64,000 bases of DNA, from contig NZ_VCRA01000010.1 of NCBI RefSeq assembly GCF_005938385.1, positions 186,001 to 250,000 on the forward strand, written 5' to 3'. The stretch comes from Paenibacillus mesophilus. GTDB lineage: Bacteria > Bacillota > Bacilli > Paenibacillales > NBRC-103111. The position numbers and the translations under genes were made by a program. Under the pieces are notes generated by a model. It did no database searches. It saw only the letters and a program-made list of their open reading frames with translations, and was not told the origin of the DNA. Positions 1-7,389 of the stretch are shown here, one piece after another; the stretch's first letter is position 1, and each line of letters opens with the position of its first letter.

Positions 1-1047
1 GCGCTGGTGATGCTCGTACCGATCGTGGCAACGCTGCTGTTCGTCCGGCCGATTCACCCGATTCCGTTTCGGCTGACGGCGGCATGGGCGGTCCCCGCCG
101 TGGGACTCGCCTCGCTCTGGATCGTCTTCAAGAGGGAGACGCATGCGACGTTGCGTCTGAACGACCGGCTGACCGGGCTTGCGATCGTGCCGACGGTGCT
201 GCTCTGCTCGGTCATGAACTACGTCCTACCGAGCTTCGGATTTATTGAGATGTGGCGTTACAATACATGGATTATCGCGTTCGCGGTGCTCGTGTTCACG
301 GTGGCGATTTTCAAATACGGCTTTCTCGGTATCCGGTTTCTGATCCAGACCCGGAAGCTGGATGTGTCGATCCGGGCCGTCACGTCGGGAACGGCCGTGC
401 TGAACCATGCGATCAAGAACGACGTCGGCAAGACGAAGCTGTTCGGCGAGAAAATACGCGCTTATGCCGAGCGGACGGAGCAGCCGGAGCTGGCCGCGGA
501 TATCACGGTCGTGCTGGCGGCGACCCGGCACATTCAGGAGATGATTGCCCGCGTTCAGGATCAGACGCAGGAGCTGGCGCTCAGGCTGGCATGGAACAAA
601 CCCGGAGCGATGCTTGCGGCGCTGTGCGACCAACTGGCCGCCGAATCGTCGGCAGTCCGCATTCACCTGAACGTTCCGGAATCGCTCGAGCTGTACTGCG
701 ATCGTGCGCAGACGACGGAGATGTGGAATAATTTGCTGACAAACGCGATCGAGGCGATGCCGAACGGCGGGGATATTACCGTAAAGCTGTATGAGATCAA
801 AAAATATACGGTCGCCGAAATCAAGGATACCGGTCCGGGAATGGATAAAAAGCTGCTGAAGCAAGTCATGGAGCCGTTCTTCACGACAAAGGGCGACCGC
901 CGGATGAATTTCGGGCTCGGCTTATCTTATTGCTACCAGGTCATGAAAAAGCACGGCGGCAGCTTCGACCTGTTCAGCGAGCCCGGCAAAGGAACGACGG
1001 CGGTTATGCGGTTTCCGAAGAAAACGAGAAGGAGCGAGAGCGGATGA
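1..1047 (+). CDS. Sensor histidine kinase, 5'-truncated by window edge
   Basis: C-terminal part of a membrane histidine kinase whose start lies upstream of the window, since the frame is open to base 1. The first ~115 residues are hydrophobic helices ending near YGFLGIRF, like the 7TM-type sensor halves of Bacillus kinases. A dimerisation segment with a candidate phospho-acceptor His (LNHAIKND, about residue 135) follows. Then comes a HATPase domain with an N box (NNLLTNAIEAMPNGG), a G1 box (DTGPGMD) and a G2 box (FGLGLSYC). The protein would phosphorylate the response regulator that follows, whose ATG overlaps this stop codon (ATGA), so the pair is translationally coupled. The signal is unknown. 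Confidence 0.9.
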   Translation, partial: ALVMLVPIVATLLFVRPIHPIPFRLTAAWAVPAVGLASLWIVFKRETHATLRLNDRLTGLAIVPTVLLCSVMNYVLPSFGFIEMWRYNTWIIAFAVLVFTVAIFKYGFLGIRFLIQTRKLDVSIRAVTSGTAVLNHAIKNDVGKTKLFGEKIRAYAERTEQPELAADITVVLAATRHIQEMIARVQDQTQELALRLAWNKPGAMLAALCDQLAAESSAVRIHLNVPESLELYCDRAQTTEMWNNLLTNAIEAMPNGGDITVKLYEIKKYTVAEIKDTGPGMDKKLLKQVMEPFFTTKGDRRMNFGLGLSYCYQVMKKHGGSFDLFSEPGKGTTAVMRFPKKTRRSESG

Positions 1048-1718
1048 ACGAGATTCGGGTGCTCATCGTAGAGGACGATCCGGATTGGCTACGGGGGTTA
1101 AGCTCCTACTTGGCGAGCGAGCCGGGCATCGCCGTCGTCGCGAGCGCGGGTACGACGGAGGAAGCCGCGAAAGCGATTCGGGAACTGGATTATGACATCG
1201 TCCTGATGGATATTATGCTGGCGGATGAGGTCGCCGGAATCAGCCTGGCGCAAGAAGTGCTGATGCGCGGCGGCGCGAAGGTGCTGATGCTGACATCGAT
1301 GGAGCTGAAGGAGCTCATGTTCGATGCATTCCGGGCGGGGGCGGCCGATTATTTGATTAAATCCGACTTCGAACGGATACCCGCCGCGATCCGGGACGCT
1401 TACCGCAACGAATCTCCGATCAGCGCGGCAGCCGCCGCACAAATGCGCGAAGAGTTCAGGCGATTGAAGCAGCTTGAGCAGTCGTACAAGAAAAAGGAGC
1501 TGCAGGAGAAAATTACGCCCTCCGAGCTCCAGGTGCTCGAGATGATCGATAAAGGGATGTCGCAGCCGGCGATCGCCGACAAGCTGGTCGTCTCGATTCG
1601 TACGATCAAAGTGCACGTCGGCAACATTTTGAAGAAGCTGGGCGGGGGCAGCAGCAAGGAAGCGGCCCAAAAAGCCCGCGAGCTGGGTCTATTCGACGAA
1701 GAGGAGCGGAACCGCTAA
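1044..1718 (+). CDS. LuxR/NarL-type response regulator
   Basis: A 224-residue two-component response regulator. The receiver domain has an acidic pocket (VEDD near residue 9), a phospho-acceptor Asp in VLMDIML (about residue 55) and the conserved Lys in LIKSD. After a short Lys/Glu-rich linker there is a C-terminal LuxR-type helix-turn-helix (ITPSELQVLEMI ... QPAIADKLVVSIRTIKVHVGNILKKL). The start is the ATG overlapping the kinase stop; a longer in-frame extension lies inside the kinase gene. The neighbouring kinase is almost certainly its partner. Target genes cannot be read from this window. Confidence 0.93.
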   Translation: MNEIRVLIVEDDPDWLRGLSSYLASEPGIAVVASAGTTEEAAKAIRELDYDIVLMDIMLADEVAGISLAQEVLMRGGAKVLMLTSMELKELMFDAFRAGAADYLIKSDFERIPAAIRDAYRNESPISAAAAAQMREEFRRLKQLEQSYKKKELQEKITPSELQVLEMIDKGMSQPAIADKLVVSIRTIKVHVGNILKKLGGGSSKEAAQKARELGLFDEEERNR

Positions 1719-1724
1719 GCGGTA
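1709..1724. terminator. Short palindrome at convergent gene ends
   Basis: ACCGC-TAA-GCGGT places the stop codon of the response regulator in the loop of a 5-bp stem, between two convergent genes. There is no T-tract, so activity as a terminator is doubtful. Confidence 0.25.
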
Positions 1725-1742
1725 CGCCCATTTTCGCTCCTC

Positions 1743-2444
1743 CTACGGTCCGTCCCGATCCAGCTCCGAAGCCCGGGCCTTAACTTCCTCCAGACTGTCC
1801 TGCACTTCATCGAGCGGCAGCCGGCCGGCTTCCAGCGCATCCTCGTCCAAAATGAGCAGCCGTTCGTAAAATTGCTCGGCCTGCTCAAGCAGCTGTTCGT
1901 AAGCGGCTTGATCGGCCCTGTCGGCGCCGTAACGGTCGAGCAGGTCGAACAAAATATCCTCCGCATCGGCAAACCGCCCGACCGAATCATAATAGGTCCA
2001 CAGCAATTGCTTCGTTTCGGCGGGCAGCTCATAGCCGCTTAGACGCGTGAGCAGTTCTTCGACTTGCCCATGAACGTCCAGCCATTCCGCGGCGTCATTC
2101 TCGCCCGCAGCCATGAGCGTCAAGTTCAGCGCTTTCAGATTCAGCCTGTAGGCTTCGTCGGGACGCTCCAATATGGCGCACAGATCGGCTTCTTCCTTTA
2201 TCAAGCCGGCGACAATAAGCATTTTCTCCGCTGTCGCTTCCCCGTCCCGATTGAGCAAATCGGTCAGATCGCGCTCGGACAACGCCCGTATCAGATTCGG
2301 GTTCAGCCCGAATAGCCGCTTGTACGTTTCGCCGACAAGCTCCATCGCTTCCTGCGGCTTCATCTGCTTCTTTAACCCGAGCAACACCCCGAGCGCATTG
2401 CCGAACTGCTCGATCAAGCGCATGACATAATCGTTGCGGAACAT
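1743..2444 (-). CDS. DUF6483 family protein
   Basis: A 233-residue, Leu/Glu-rich, mostly helical protein beginning MFRNDYVMRLIEQF, the characteristic opening of the DUF6483 family found in Bacillota. The helical pairs, with recurring Ala/Leu spacing, look TPR-like. No signal peptide or membrane segment is seen. I chose the ATG at 2444 over the upstream in-frame ATG at 2477 because GGGAGG lies about 10 bases before it. The family has no established function. It converges on the response regulator and has its own transcription unit. Confidence 0.8.
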   Translation of the reverse strand: MFRNDYVMRLIEQFGNALGVLLGLKKQMKPQEAMELVGETYKRLFGLNPNLIRALSERDLTDLLNRDGEATAEKMLIVAGLIKEEADLCAILERPDEAYRLNLKALNLTLMAAGENDAAEWLDVHGQVEELLTRLSGYELPAETKQLLWTYYDSVGRFADAEDILFDLLDRYGADRADQAAYEQLLEQAEQFYERLLILDEDALEAGRLPLDEVQDSLEEVKARASELDRDGP

Positions 2445-2576
2445 GCGGCCGACGCCTCCCTCGCTTTTTACGTTCATTTCTACTACGAATTACTATACCA
2501 TACGTTTCTCTCCCGGCGAATTTCGGGTACACTAGGGGCAGTACATCTGTTTCAGGAATGGAGGCGGAATGCCCCG

Positions 2577-3203
2577 ATGATCATCGATATTTTCCAGGAC
2601 ACGGTATGTCCGTGGTGCCGGATCGGCAAAGCGAATCTGTTTCAGGCGCTCGCCATGCGCGGCGGAGAGCGTCCCCAGTTCCGGTTCCGGGCGTTTATGC
2701 TCGATCCGAGCGTACCGAAGGAAGGGCTTCCTTTCATGAACACGATGAAGAAAAAGTACGGCGAGCAATTTTCGCAGGAGGGCATGCTCGGCCGGGTCGT
2801 GGAGGCCGGGGCGGCCGCAGGGCTCCATTTCGATTTCGGCAAAGTCGAATATATGCCCAATACGCGTCTCAGCCTTCGGCTGATTGCCATTTCCCCGGAC
2901 GAACCGAAGGCCGAATTGGTCGATGCGATTCACCGGGCTTATTTCGAGGAAGGCCGCAATATCGGGGAACGGTCGGTGCTGCTGCAAATTGCGGACGAGC
3001 TCGGACTCGATTCGGCGGAGCTTGGCGCCAGGCTGGACCGCGGCGAGGGCGAAGCGCAGGTCGAGGAGGACTTTGCGATGGCGAGGCGGATCGGCGTGTC
3101 CGGCGTTCCTTTCTTTATCGTCGGCAACAAGTTTGCGTTATCCGGAGCGCAGCCCCCCGAGTCTTTTCTGAAGGTGTTCGGGCGATTGGAGCAGTCGTCT
3201 TGA
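2577..3203 (+). CDS. DsbA family oxidoreductase, FrnE-like
   Basis: A 208-residue cytoplasmic thioredoxin-fold protein. The N-terminal strand leads into a CPWC active site (DTVCPWCRIGKANL, residues ~9-15). Next is a helical insert with MNTMKKKYG. The cis-Pro loop is present at GVSGVPFFIVGNKFALSGAQ, which is the diagnostic FrnE/DsbA C-terminal signature. No signal peptide is present, unlike periplasmic DsbA, so a cytoplasmic disulfide oxidoreductase or isomerase role is likely. GGAGG lies a few bases upstream of the ATG. It appears monocistronic and is followed by a strong terminator. Confidence 0.9.
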   Translation: MIIDIFQDTVCPWCRIGKANLFQALAMRGGERPQFRFRAFMLDPSVPKEGLPFMNTMKKKYGEQFSQEGMLGRVVEAGAAAGLHFDFGKVEYMPNTRLSLRLIAISPDEPKAELVDAIHRAYFEEGRNIGERSVLLQIADELGLDSAELGARLDRGEGEAQVEEDFAMARRIGVSGVPFFIVGNKFALSGAQPPESFLKVFGRLEQSS

Positions 3204-3248
3204 AACAAAAAAGGTCGTGCAGGGGTATCCTGCATGACCTTTTTTGTT
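3204..3248 (+). terminator. Rho-independent terminator after the FrnE-like gene
   Basis: A long hairpin with arms AAAAAAGGTC.GCAGG and CCTGC.GACCTTTTTT, loop near GGTA, ends in a T-run directly after the stop codon. The A-run on the other side makes it usable in both directions, so it may also serve the minus-strand gene at 3268. Confidence 0.9.
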
Positions 3249-3267
3249 CATTCTGTATCGTGTCCGG

Positions 3268-3576
3268 TTATAGCGGCAAGGGTCGATCGAATTCCCGGAG
3301 GAGCTCGTTAGCCCGCTCCACATCATTCTTGTGAACGTCCAACTTGACGGTGGAGCGTCCTCTGCCGGCAACGTCGGCTTGGGCGATCCCCATCCCTGCC
3401 GCCTCTTCGAATTTGAGCCGGCATTTGACATCGTTCGATTTCAGGTACGCATACTTGGCTTCCAGCTCGTTTCCGCTATCTCCGCTTCCGACGAGCAGCG
3501 TCTTCCAGCCTGCCCCGCGAAGGGCGATCCAAGCAATCAAGAGAAGCACCGCCAACAACATAATCATCCATTCCAT
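3268..3576 (-). CDS. Small single-TM protein, DUF2007-like
   Basis: A 102-residue protein with one N-terminal membrane helix (residues ~4-20) and a cytoplasmic domain of about 75 residues. The soluble part has the layout of the DUF2007 'putative signal transducing' fold: strand, helix (ELEAKYAYLKSNDVKC), Gly-rich loop, strand (STVKLDVHKND), helix (ERANELLREF). The start is supported by AAGGCGG upstream on the minus strand. Its role is unknown. The family match is by pattern only. Confidence 0.65.
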   Translation of the reverse strand: MEWMIMLLAVLLLIAWIALRGAGWKTLLVGSGDSGNELEAKYAYLKSNDVKCRLKFEEAAGMGIAQADVAGRGRSTVKLDVHKNDVERANELLREFDRPLPL

Positions 3577-3795
3577 GATCCAACACCGCCTTCATTAAGA
3601 TTGTCGGTATGAGTCTCTGGCCAGCGATTACGGTCTGCGTATATAGGTTTCGGAAGGATTCGCCGTTTTTTGGGGGTATCCTTTAAATTTTTTTCTTGAA
3701 TTTTGGAGAAAAGCACCAAAGCCGCAGTTCATTAAGGAACTTCGTAAGTTGTGATACAATAGGGGACACAAGCGTATCGGCAAGGAGCGGAGAAT

Positions 3796-4652
3796 ATGAT
3801 TCGGATCGGACTCGCGGGCTGGGGGGACCAAGAGGCGTTGTATCCGCCCGGGACGGGAGCACAGGACAAGCTGCGCACGTACGGCAAAACGTTCCCGATC
3901 GTGGAAGTGGACAGCTCGTTTTATGCGATACAGCCGGAGCGGAATTATGAGAAATGGGCGCAGGAAACGCCCGGTCATTTCGGCTTCGTCGTCAAGGCTT
4001 ATCAAGGGATGACCGGCCATCAGCGCGGCAAGCCTTCGCACGAATCGACCGAGGCGATGTTCCAAGCTTTTATCGCTTCGATCCGGCCGCTGCGCGAGGC
4101 GGGCAAGCTGAAGGCGGTGCTGTTCCAATACCCGCCTTGGTTCGACTGTACACGCAGCAATGTGGACGAACTAAGAAGCGCCAAGGAACGCATGGGGGAG
4201 ATGCCGCTCGCGTGGAGTTTCGCAATCAGAGCTGGTTCGCGCCCGGGATGCGCCAGCGGACGCTCGAGTTCATGGAGCGGGAGGGCTGGGCGCACAGCAT
4301 TTGCGACGAGCCTCAAGCCGGTGTCGGTTCGGTGCCGATCGTGGACGTGCCGACCCACCCGGAGCTGACGATCGTCCGGTTTCACGGGCGCAATGCGGAA
4401 GGATGGCACAGCAGCGGAGAACCGAATTGGCGGGACGTCCGCTACCTGTACCGCTATAGCCGGGAAGAGCTGGCGGAGTGGGCGGAACGGCTCGTACGGC
4501 TGCAGGAGGGGACGAACGAAATATGCGTCATTTTCAACAACAATTCCGGGGGAGATGCGGCGGGCAATGCCCTGATGCTCGCCGATATGCTCGGTCTCGG
4601 CTATCCGGCGCTGCCCGTATCGCCCGTGCAGCTTGATTTGTTCGACGACTAG
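3796..4652 (+). pseudogene. DUF72 (YecE-like) gene with a -1 frameshift
   Basis: Two adjacent frames together give one DUF72 protein of about 285 residues, the normal family length. Frame one covers the N-terminus (MIRIGLAGWGDQEALYPPG, the VDSSFYA motif, LFQYPPWF). At bases ~4210-4214 the product should continue ...LAVEFRNQSWF, but the sequence reads GCGTGGAG where GCGGTGGAG is needed. One G is missing and the rest (RNQSWF, VRFHGRN, FNNNSGGDAAGNA, LDLFDD-stop) is in the next frame. The gene is either a recent pseudogene or the assembly has an error here. DUF72 is a TIM-barrel family of unknown activity. Confidence 0.85.
4634..4651 (+). repeat. Left copy of 18-bp direct repeat (DUF72 3' end)
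   Basis: TGATTTGTTCGACGACTA, covering the last codons (DLFDD) and stop of the DUF72 gene. An identical copy lies at 5621-5638. The bases on either side differ, so the repeat is exactly 18 bp. Together they bracket an AT-rich stretch with two small genes. Confidence 0.85.
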
Positions 4653-4784
4653 CCGCAGTGATGGCACATTCGATTGTATTCAGATCGACGAGGGTATATT
4701 TATCCTATTTAAATAGCGCTTGAAAATCTAGCGGGTGCGACAATCGTAGAGGACTTTAAGTTAACTAAGAGCAAAATTGGCGAT

Positions 4785-5138
4785 GTGAACCGATGTACCG
4801 CAAAAAACGATACTCTCAAAATCATTCACTCCGAGGGTGACACAGATGGTGACAAAGACTTCAAACTAAATGACGAATCGTCATTTGTAGCGACCACCTA
4901 TAACAACTATTCGGATGAAGAACCGGTATTATCCTACATTGAATCGAAGGGTATGTTTTATTTGACCTCTAAGGTCAAAGAATATGTTATTTCCTATCAT
5001 TTCCCCGAAGAAACTGAGTGGAGTCAGATGATGTTTGAGGAGTACAACGAATTTATAATTGATGGTATAATAAATTCACATGCTAATGCATTGGTATTTG
5101 ATTATCTGAATTCGATTCTAGGAGGGCTGCAGAAATGA
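4785..5138 (+). CDS. Hypothetical acidic protein of AT-rich cassette
   Basis: A 117-residue acidic protein with no family I recognise. Asp/Glu and aromatic residues dominate, and no signal peptide or membrane helix is visible. The GTG at 4785 is a weak start because no good ribosome binding site precedes it. The frame stays open back to 4713, just after a TAA, so the gene may be the 3' part of a longer ancestral gene truncated at the cassette's left edge. Base and codon use (many AAA, ATT, TAT) differ sharply from the flanking GC-rich genes. It overlaps the next gene by ATGA, suggesting coupled translation. Confidence 0.55.
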   Translation: MNRCTAKNDTLKIIHSEGDTDGDKDFKLNDESSFVATTYNNYSDEEPVLSYIESKGMFYLTSKVKEYVISYHFPEETEWSQMMFEEYNEFIIDGIINSHANALVFDYLNSILGGLQK

Positions 5139-5425
5139 AGAATTATAAAGGACGCCCAGAAGGTAATATTCGTCGCGGTACCGCTGCAGTAACTCCAGTC
5201 GGTATCAGAGTCGCTGCAAGACCAAAGCGCTATGCTGTAGTAGTTCAGAGGGGAAAATTACTGCCGACAAATACAGTCAGCTTTGAACTCTCGAAAGATA
5301 CGGTATTACTCACGCCGCCACAACTGCGGCGTTCTACGGCAAAGGCTATAGAGAATAAGCTTTCCCGAATGAAACAATTAAGAAAAAGCATTTCGGACAT
5401 GCGAACAGAACGGACCTACTCGTGA
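5135..5425 (+). CDS. Hypothetical basic protein of AT-rich cassette
   Basis: A 96-residue, strongly basic protein (many Arg and Lys) without a recognised domain. A beta-rich first half (GIRVAARPKRYAVVVQRG) is followed by a helical, basic C-terminus (RRSTAKAIENKLSRMKQLRKSI). It has a good GGAGGG ribosome binding site, and its ATG overlaps the stop of the acidic upstream protein. An acidic/basic pair with overlapping ends and one terminator is reminiscent of toxin-antitoxin or binding-partner pairs, but no motif supports that. The stop codon lies in the loop of the terminator hairpin. Confidence 0.6.
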   Translation: MKNYKGRPEGNIRRGTAAVTPVGIRVAARPKRYAVVVQRGKLLPTNTVSFELSKDTVLLTPPQLRRSTAKAIENKLSRMKQLRKSISDMRTERTYS

Positions 5426-5442
5426 TGAGTAGGTCTTTTTTT
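5413..5442 (+). terminator. Rho-independent terminator of AT-rich gene pair
   Basis: GACCTACTC-GTGAT-GAGTAGGTC followed by TTTTTTT. The 9-bp perfect stem overlaps the last codons and stop of the preceding gene. Confidence 0.9.
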
Positions 5443-5449
5443 ATAGATT

Positions 5450-5496
5450 CAGAAAGTTAACTTCGCTAAAACGTTAAAGCGAAGTACGAGTTTCTG
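5450..5496. repeat. Nested inverted repeat inside AT-rich cassette
   Basis: Outer arms CAGAAA/TTTCTG and inner arms ACTTCGCT/AGCGAAGT surround a 10-base loop containing AACGTT. It sits just after the cassette terminator and codes for nothing. It could be a recombination or protein-binding site, or a second terminator, although there is no T-run. Confidence 0.6.
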
Positions 5497-5542
5497 AACC
5501 AAGAAAAATTTCCTCTAAATCGCGGTCGCTTATCCTTGAAGT

Positions 5543-5562
5543 ACGTCGATAGACGTTTTTCT
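5543..5562 (+). terminator. Weak hairpin with T-run
   Basis: ACGTC-GATA-GACGT followed by TTTTTCTT. The 5-bp stem is short, so this is a possible minor terminator inside the cassette. Confidence 0.35.
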
Positions 5563-5620
5563 TATTATTCAGCTACACGGAAGACTGCCGGACCGGATCT
5601 GACGCTGGACAGGAAAAAAG

Positions 5621-5638
5621 TGATTTGTTCGACGACTA
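5621..5638 (+). repeat. Right copy of 18-bp direct repeat
   Basis: Identical to 4634-4651 and read in the frame DLFDD-stop (TAA here rather than TAG). The preceding ~50 bases are GC-rich again. They encode ...GQEKS in frame, unlike the DUF72 sequence before the left copy. Confidence 0.85.
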
Positions 5639-5666
5639 ACTATTTCCGTACCTTGGAAGAAGCGGC

Positions 5667-5692
5667 GGCTCCACATGGGTGGGGCCTTTTTT
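5667..5692 (+). terminator. Terminator, probably the original DUF72 terminator
   Basis: GGCTCCAC / GTGGGGCC (one G-T pair), 4-base loop, then TTTTTT. It comes 29 bases after the right repeat's stop codon, the place expected for the end of the DUF72 transcription unit before any insertion. Confidence 0.85.
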
Positions 5693-5735
5693 CATTTCGA
5701 CATAATATCTAGTGCACATTTAACTCAAAATGGGG

Positions 5736-5764
5736 TTGACACTAAAATGAATCCGCTTTAGTAT
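5736..5764 (+). promoter_or_regulatory. Strong sigma-A promoter for the binding-protein operon
   Basis: TTGACA, 17-bp spacer, TAGTAT. Transcription would start near 5771, giving a 5' leader of ~240 nt before the ATG at 6012. The 5426-6011 gap holds, in order: the inverted repeat, the right direct repeat, the DUF72 terminator, this promoter, a strong AAGGAGGGGG at 5821-5830 followed by a four-codon ORF (ATG at 5843), and a cre-like site. Confidence 0.8.
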
Positions 5765-5946
5765 AAGAAATACTACATCGATAAATGGTAGATATGAATT
5801 AGTGGATAGAGACGTTAATAAAGGAGGGGGTTTTCGGCTCAAATGTATGATTTGTAACGACTGCGATATGCAATTTTTCATTCAGGGGGAACGGCGTTTC
5901 GACTTTTGATCTTGTTTATGAATGAGATGACACGTACAACATTGTT

Positions 5947-5960
5947 TGAAAGCGTTTTAC
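5947..5960 (+). promoter_or_regulatory. cre-like catabolite-response site in leader
   Basis: TGAAAGCGTTTTAC fits the Bacillus CcpA consensus TGWAARCGYTWNCW with one mismatch. It lies inside the transcribed leader, where CcpA binding would act as a roadblock and repress a sugar-binding operon. Candidate only. Confidence 0.45.
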
Positions 5961-6011
5961 ATTTGGGGGTCACTACCCGAGCACATAACACAATCTGGGA
6001 GGAATGTTCGA

Positions 6012-7322
6012 ATGAAACGTACATGGGCAATTGTATGGACGGCGGCGGCATTGGCCGTATCTACCGCATGCGGTTCAACCGGGGGGAGCGGCGATGCCGC
6101 CAAGCAGCCGGCCAAACCGGCGGCGAAAAGCGATGAGCCGGCGGAGCTTACGTTCTACATGACGAGCAATAAAATAGCGGAGGAAGCTTTCAACGAGCGG
6201 TACGGCAACAAAATCCGCGAGAAGTTTCCCAAATATACGATCAAGTATATTATGCAGGAAGATTCGAAGACGCTTACGAACCTCATAACGACCGGACAGA
6301 CGATCGATATTATGATCAGCTCGATCGGTCTTACTTCGGCTTTTCTGACCGATTTGAATTTGCAGTACGACATCAGCGAGCTGATCAAATCGAGCGGCTA
6401 CGATCTGTCCAAGCTGGAGCCGACCTCGGTGGAAATTCAGAAGCAGATCGCGAACGGCGGCATGTACGGATTGCCGGTAAGCACCTCGTCGGGAGCGCTG
6501 TTCTATAACCGCGATCTGTTCGACAAATTCGGCGTCCCGTATCCGAAGGACGGCATGACGTGGGATGACCTGTACGAGCTGGCCAAGAAAATGACCCGCA
6601 AGGAAAACGGCATCCAGTACAAAGGACTTACGATGGCGTTCCAGCACATGCTGTTCTTGAATCAATATTCAGCCGAGTTCGTCGATCCGAAGACGAAGAA
6701 ATCGAGAATGACCGAGGAGCCGTTCAAGAAGGCGATCTTGAACTACGCCCGGTTCTATCAAATTCCCGGAAACGAGCTGCCGAACAACAAATTTACACTG
6801 TCGTCGCAATCGACTCCTTTCCTGCAAAACCATACGGCGGCGATGTACTTGACGCTGAACAGCCCGCCCAAAGACGAGCCGGCCTCCCCGAACTGGGACG
6901 TCGTGCAGGCGCCGTCCTTGCCGGAGAAGCCCGGAATCGGCATGCAATCTTATCCGAACTACTTCTATCTGACGAGCATGAGCAAAAACAAGCAGGCGGC
7001 CTTCAACGTCATGCAATACGTGACATCCGAAGAATTCCAGCAATGGATGGTTGCCAACGGCTCCACCTTCTCGTCGCTGAAAGATCCGAAGCTGCTCGAT
7101 TCGTTCGGCAAAGACGCACCGTATTTGAAAAACCGCAATGTGAAATCGCTGCTTCCGAAAACGTTTGCACCTCCTACGGTAAAGTCGGCCTATCAGGCGT
7201 TGGCCGATAAAGAAGGGTATACGGCGCTGGAGGAGTACCTGAACGGGACCGACATCAATACGGCGCTGCGGAACGCATCGGAGCGGCTGGAGAAGGCGAT
7301 AGGGGCCCAGCAAGGCAAATAA
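6012..7322 (+). CDS. Extracellular solute-binding lipoprotein, family 1
   Basis: A 436-residue ABC-type binding protein. A Lys/Arg N-terminus, hydrophobic stretch and Cys at about residue 20 (VSTACGS) form a lipoprotein signal, with an unusual Ser at the -3 position. Family-1 (sugar) features are the hinge region GMYGLPVSTSSGALFYNRDLFDKFGVPYP, MTWDDLYELAKKMT and the late YVTSEEFQQWM. The ATG at 6012 has GGGAGG nearby. No permease or ATPase gene accompanies it, which is unusual. The downstream partners are a beta-propeller protein and a GntR regulator. The substrate is probably an oligosaccharide (inference). Confidence 0.88.
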   Translation: MKRTWAIVWTAAALAVSTACGSTGGSGDAAKQPAKPAAKSDEPAELTFYMTSNKIAEEAFNERYGNKIREKFPKYTIKYIMQEDSKTLTNLITTGQTIDIMISSIGLTSAFLTDLNLQYDISELIKSSGYDLSKLEPTSVEIQKQIANGGMYGLPVSTSSGALFYNRDLFDKFGVPYPKDGMTWDDLYELAKKMTRKENGIQYKGLTMAFQHMLFLNQYSAEFVDPKTKKSRMTEEPFKKAILNYARFYQIPGNELPNNKFTLSSQSTPFLQNHTAAMYLTLNSPPKDEPASPNWDVVQAPSLPEKPGIGMQSYPNYFYLTSMSKNKQAAFNVMQYVTSEEFQQWMVANGSTFSSLKDPKLLDSFGKDAPYLKNRNVKSLLPKTFAPPTVKSAYQALADKEGYTALEEYLNGTDINTALRNASERLEKAIGAQQGK

Positions 7323-7332
7323 GCCGGCGGCA

Positions 7333-7355
7333 CGGCTCCGTGCGGAACGGAGCCG
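7333..7355 (+). promoter_or_regulatory. Intercistronic stem-loop
   Basis: CGGCTCCGT-GCGGA-ACGGAGCCG, a perfect 9-bp stem between the binding-protein gene and the propeller gene, without a T-run. Such hairpins commonly protect the 3' end of highly expressed binding-protein mRNAs and reduce downstream expression. Confidence 0.6.
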
Positions 7356-7389
7356 GTGATCGACATCGGCATCGAAAGGATCGGGATAC

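Larger units (their letters stand above)
4652..5638. mobile_element. Candidate inserted AT-rich cassette between 18-bp repeats
   Basis: A stretch of about 0.97 kb that is visibly AT-rich between GC-rich flanks. It holds two overlapping small genes, a terminator and a large inverted repeat, and is bounded by direct 18-bp copies of the DUF72 gene end. The right copy is in frame so as to encode DLFDD-stop again. Beyond it lies a terminator that would naturally follow DUF72. This is the pattern left by site-specific integration at the 3' end of a gene (attL/attR). No recombinase is encoded inside, so it would be non-autonomous or a remnant. A segmental duplication is the alternative. Confidence 0.5.

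Noticed and set aside
226..864. Long open frame opposite the histidine kinase gene
   Set aside because: It lies wholly inside a conserved kinase on the other strand, has Arg/His/Leu-rich antisense composition and no ribosome binding site.
4652..5638. Classic insertion sequence
   Set aside because: No transposase, no terminal inverted repeats at the ends, and an 18-bp repeat is too long for a normal target duplication.
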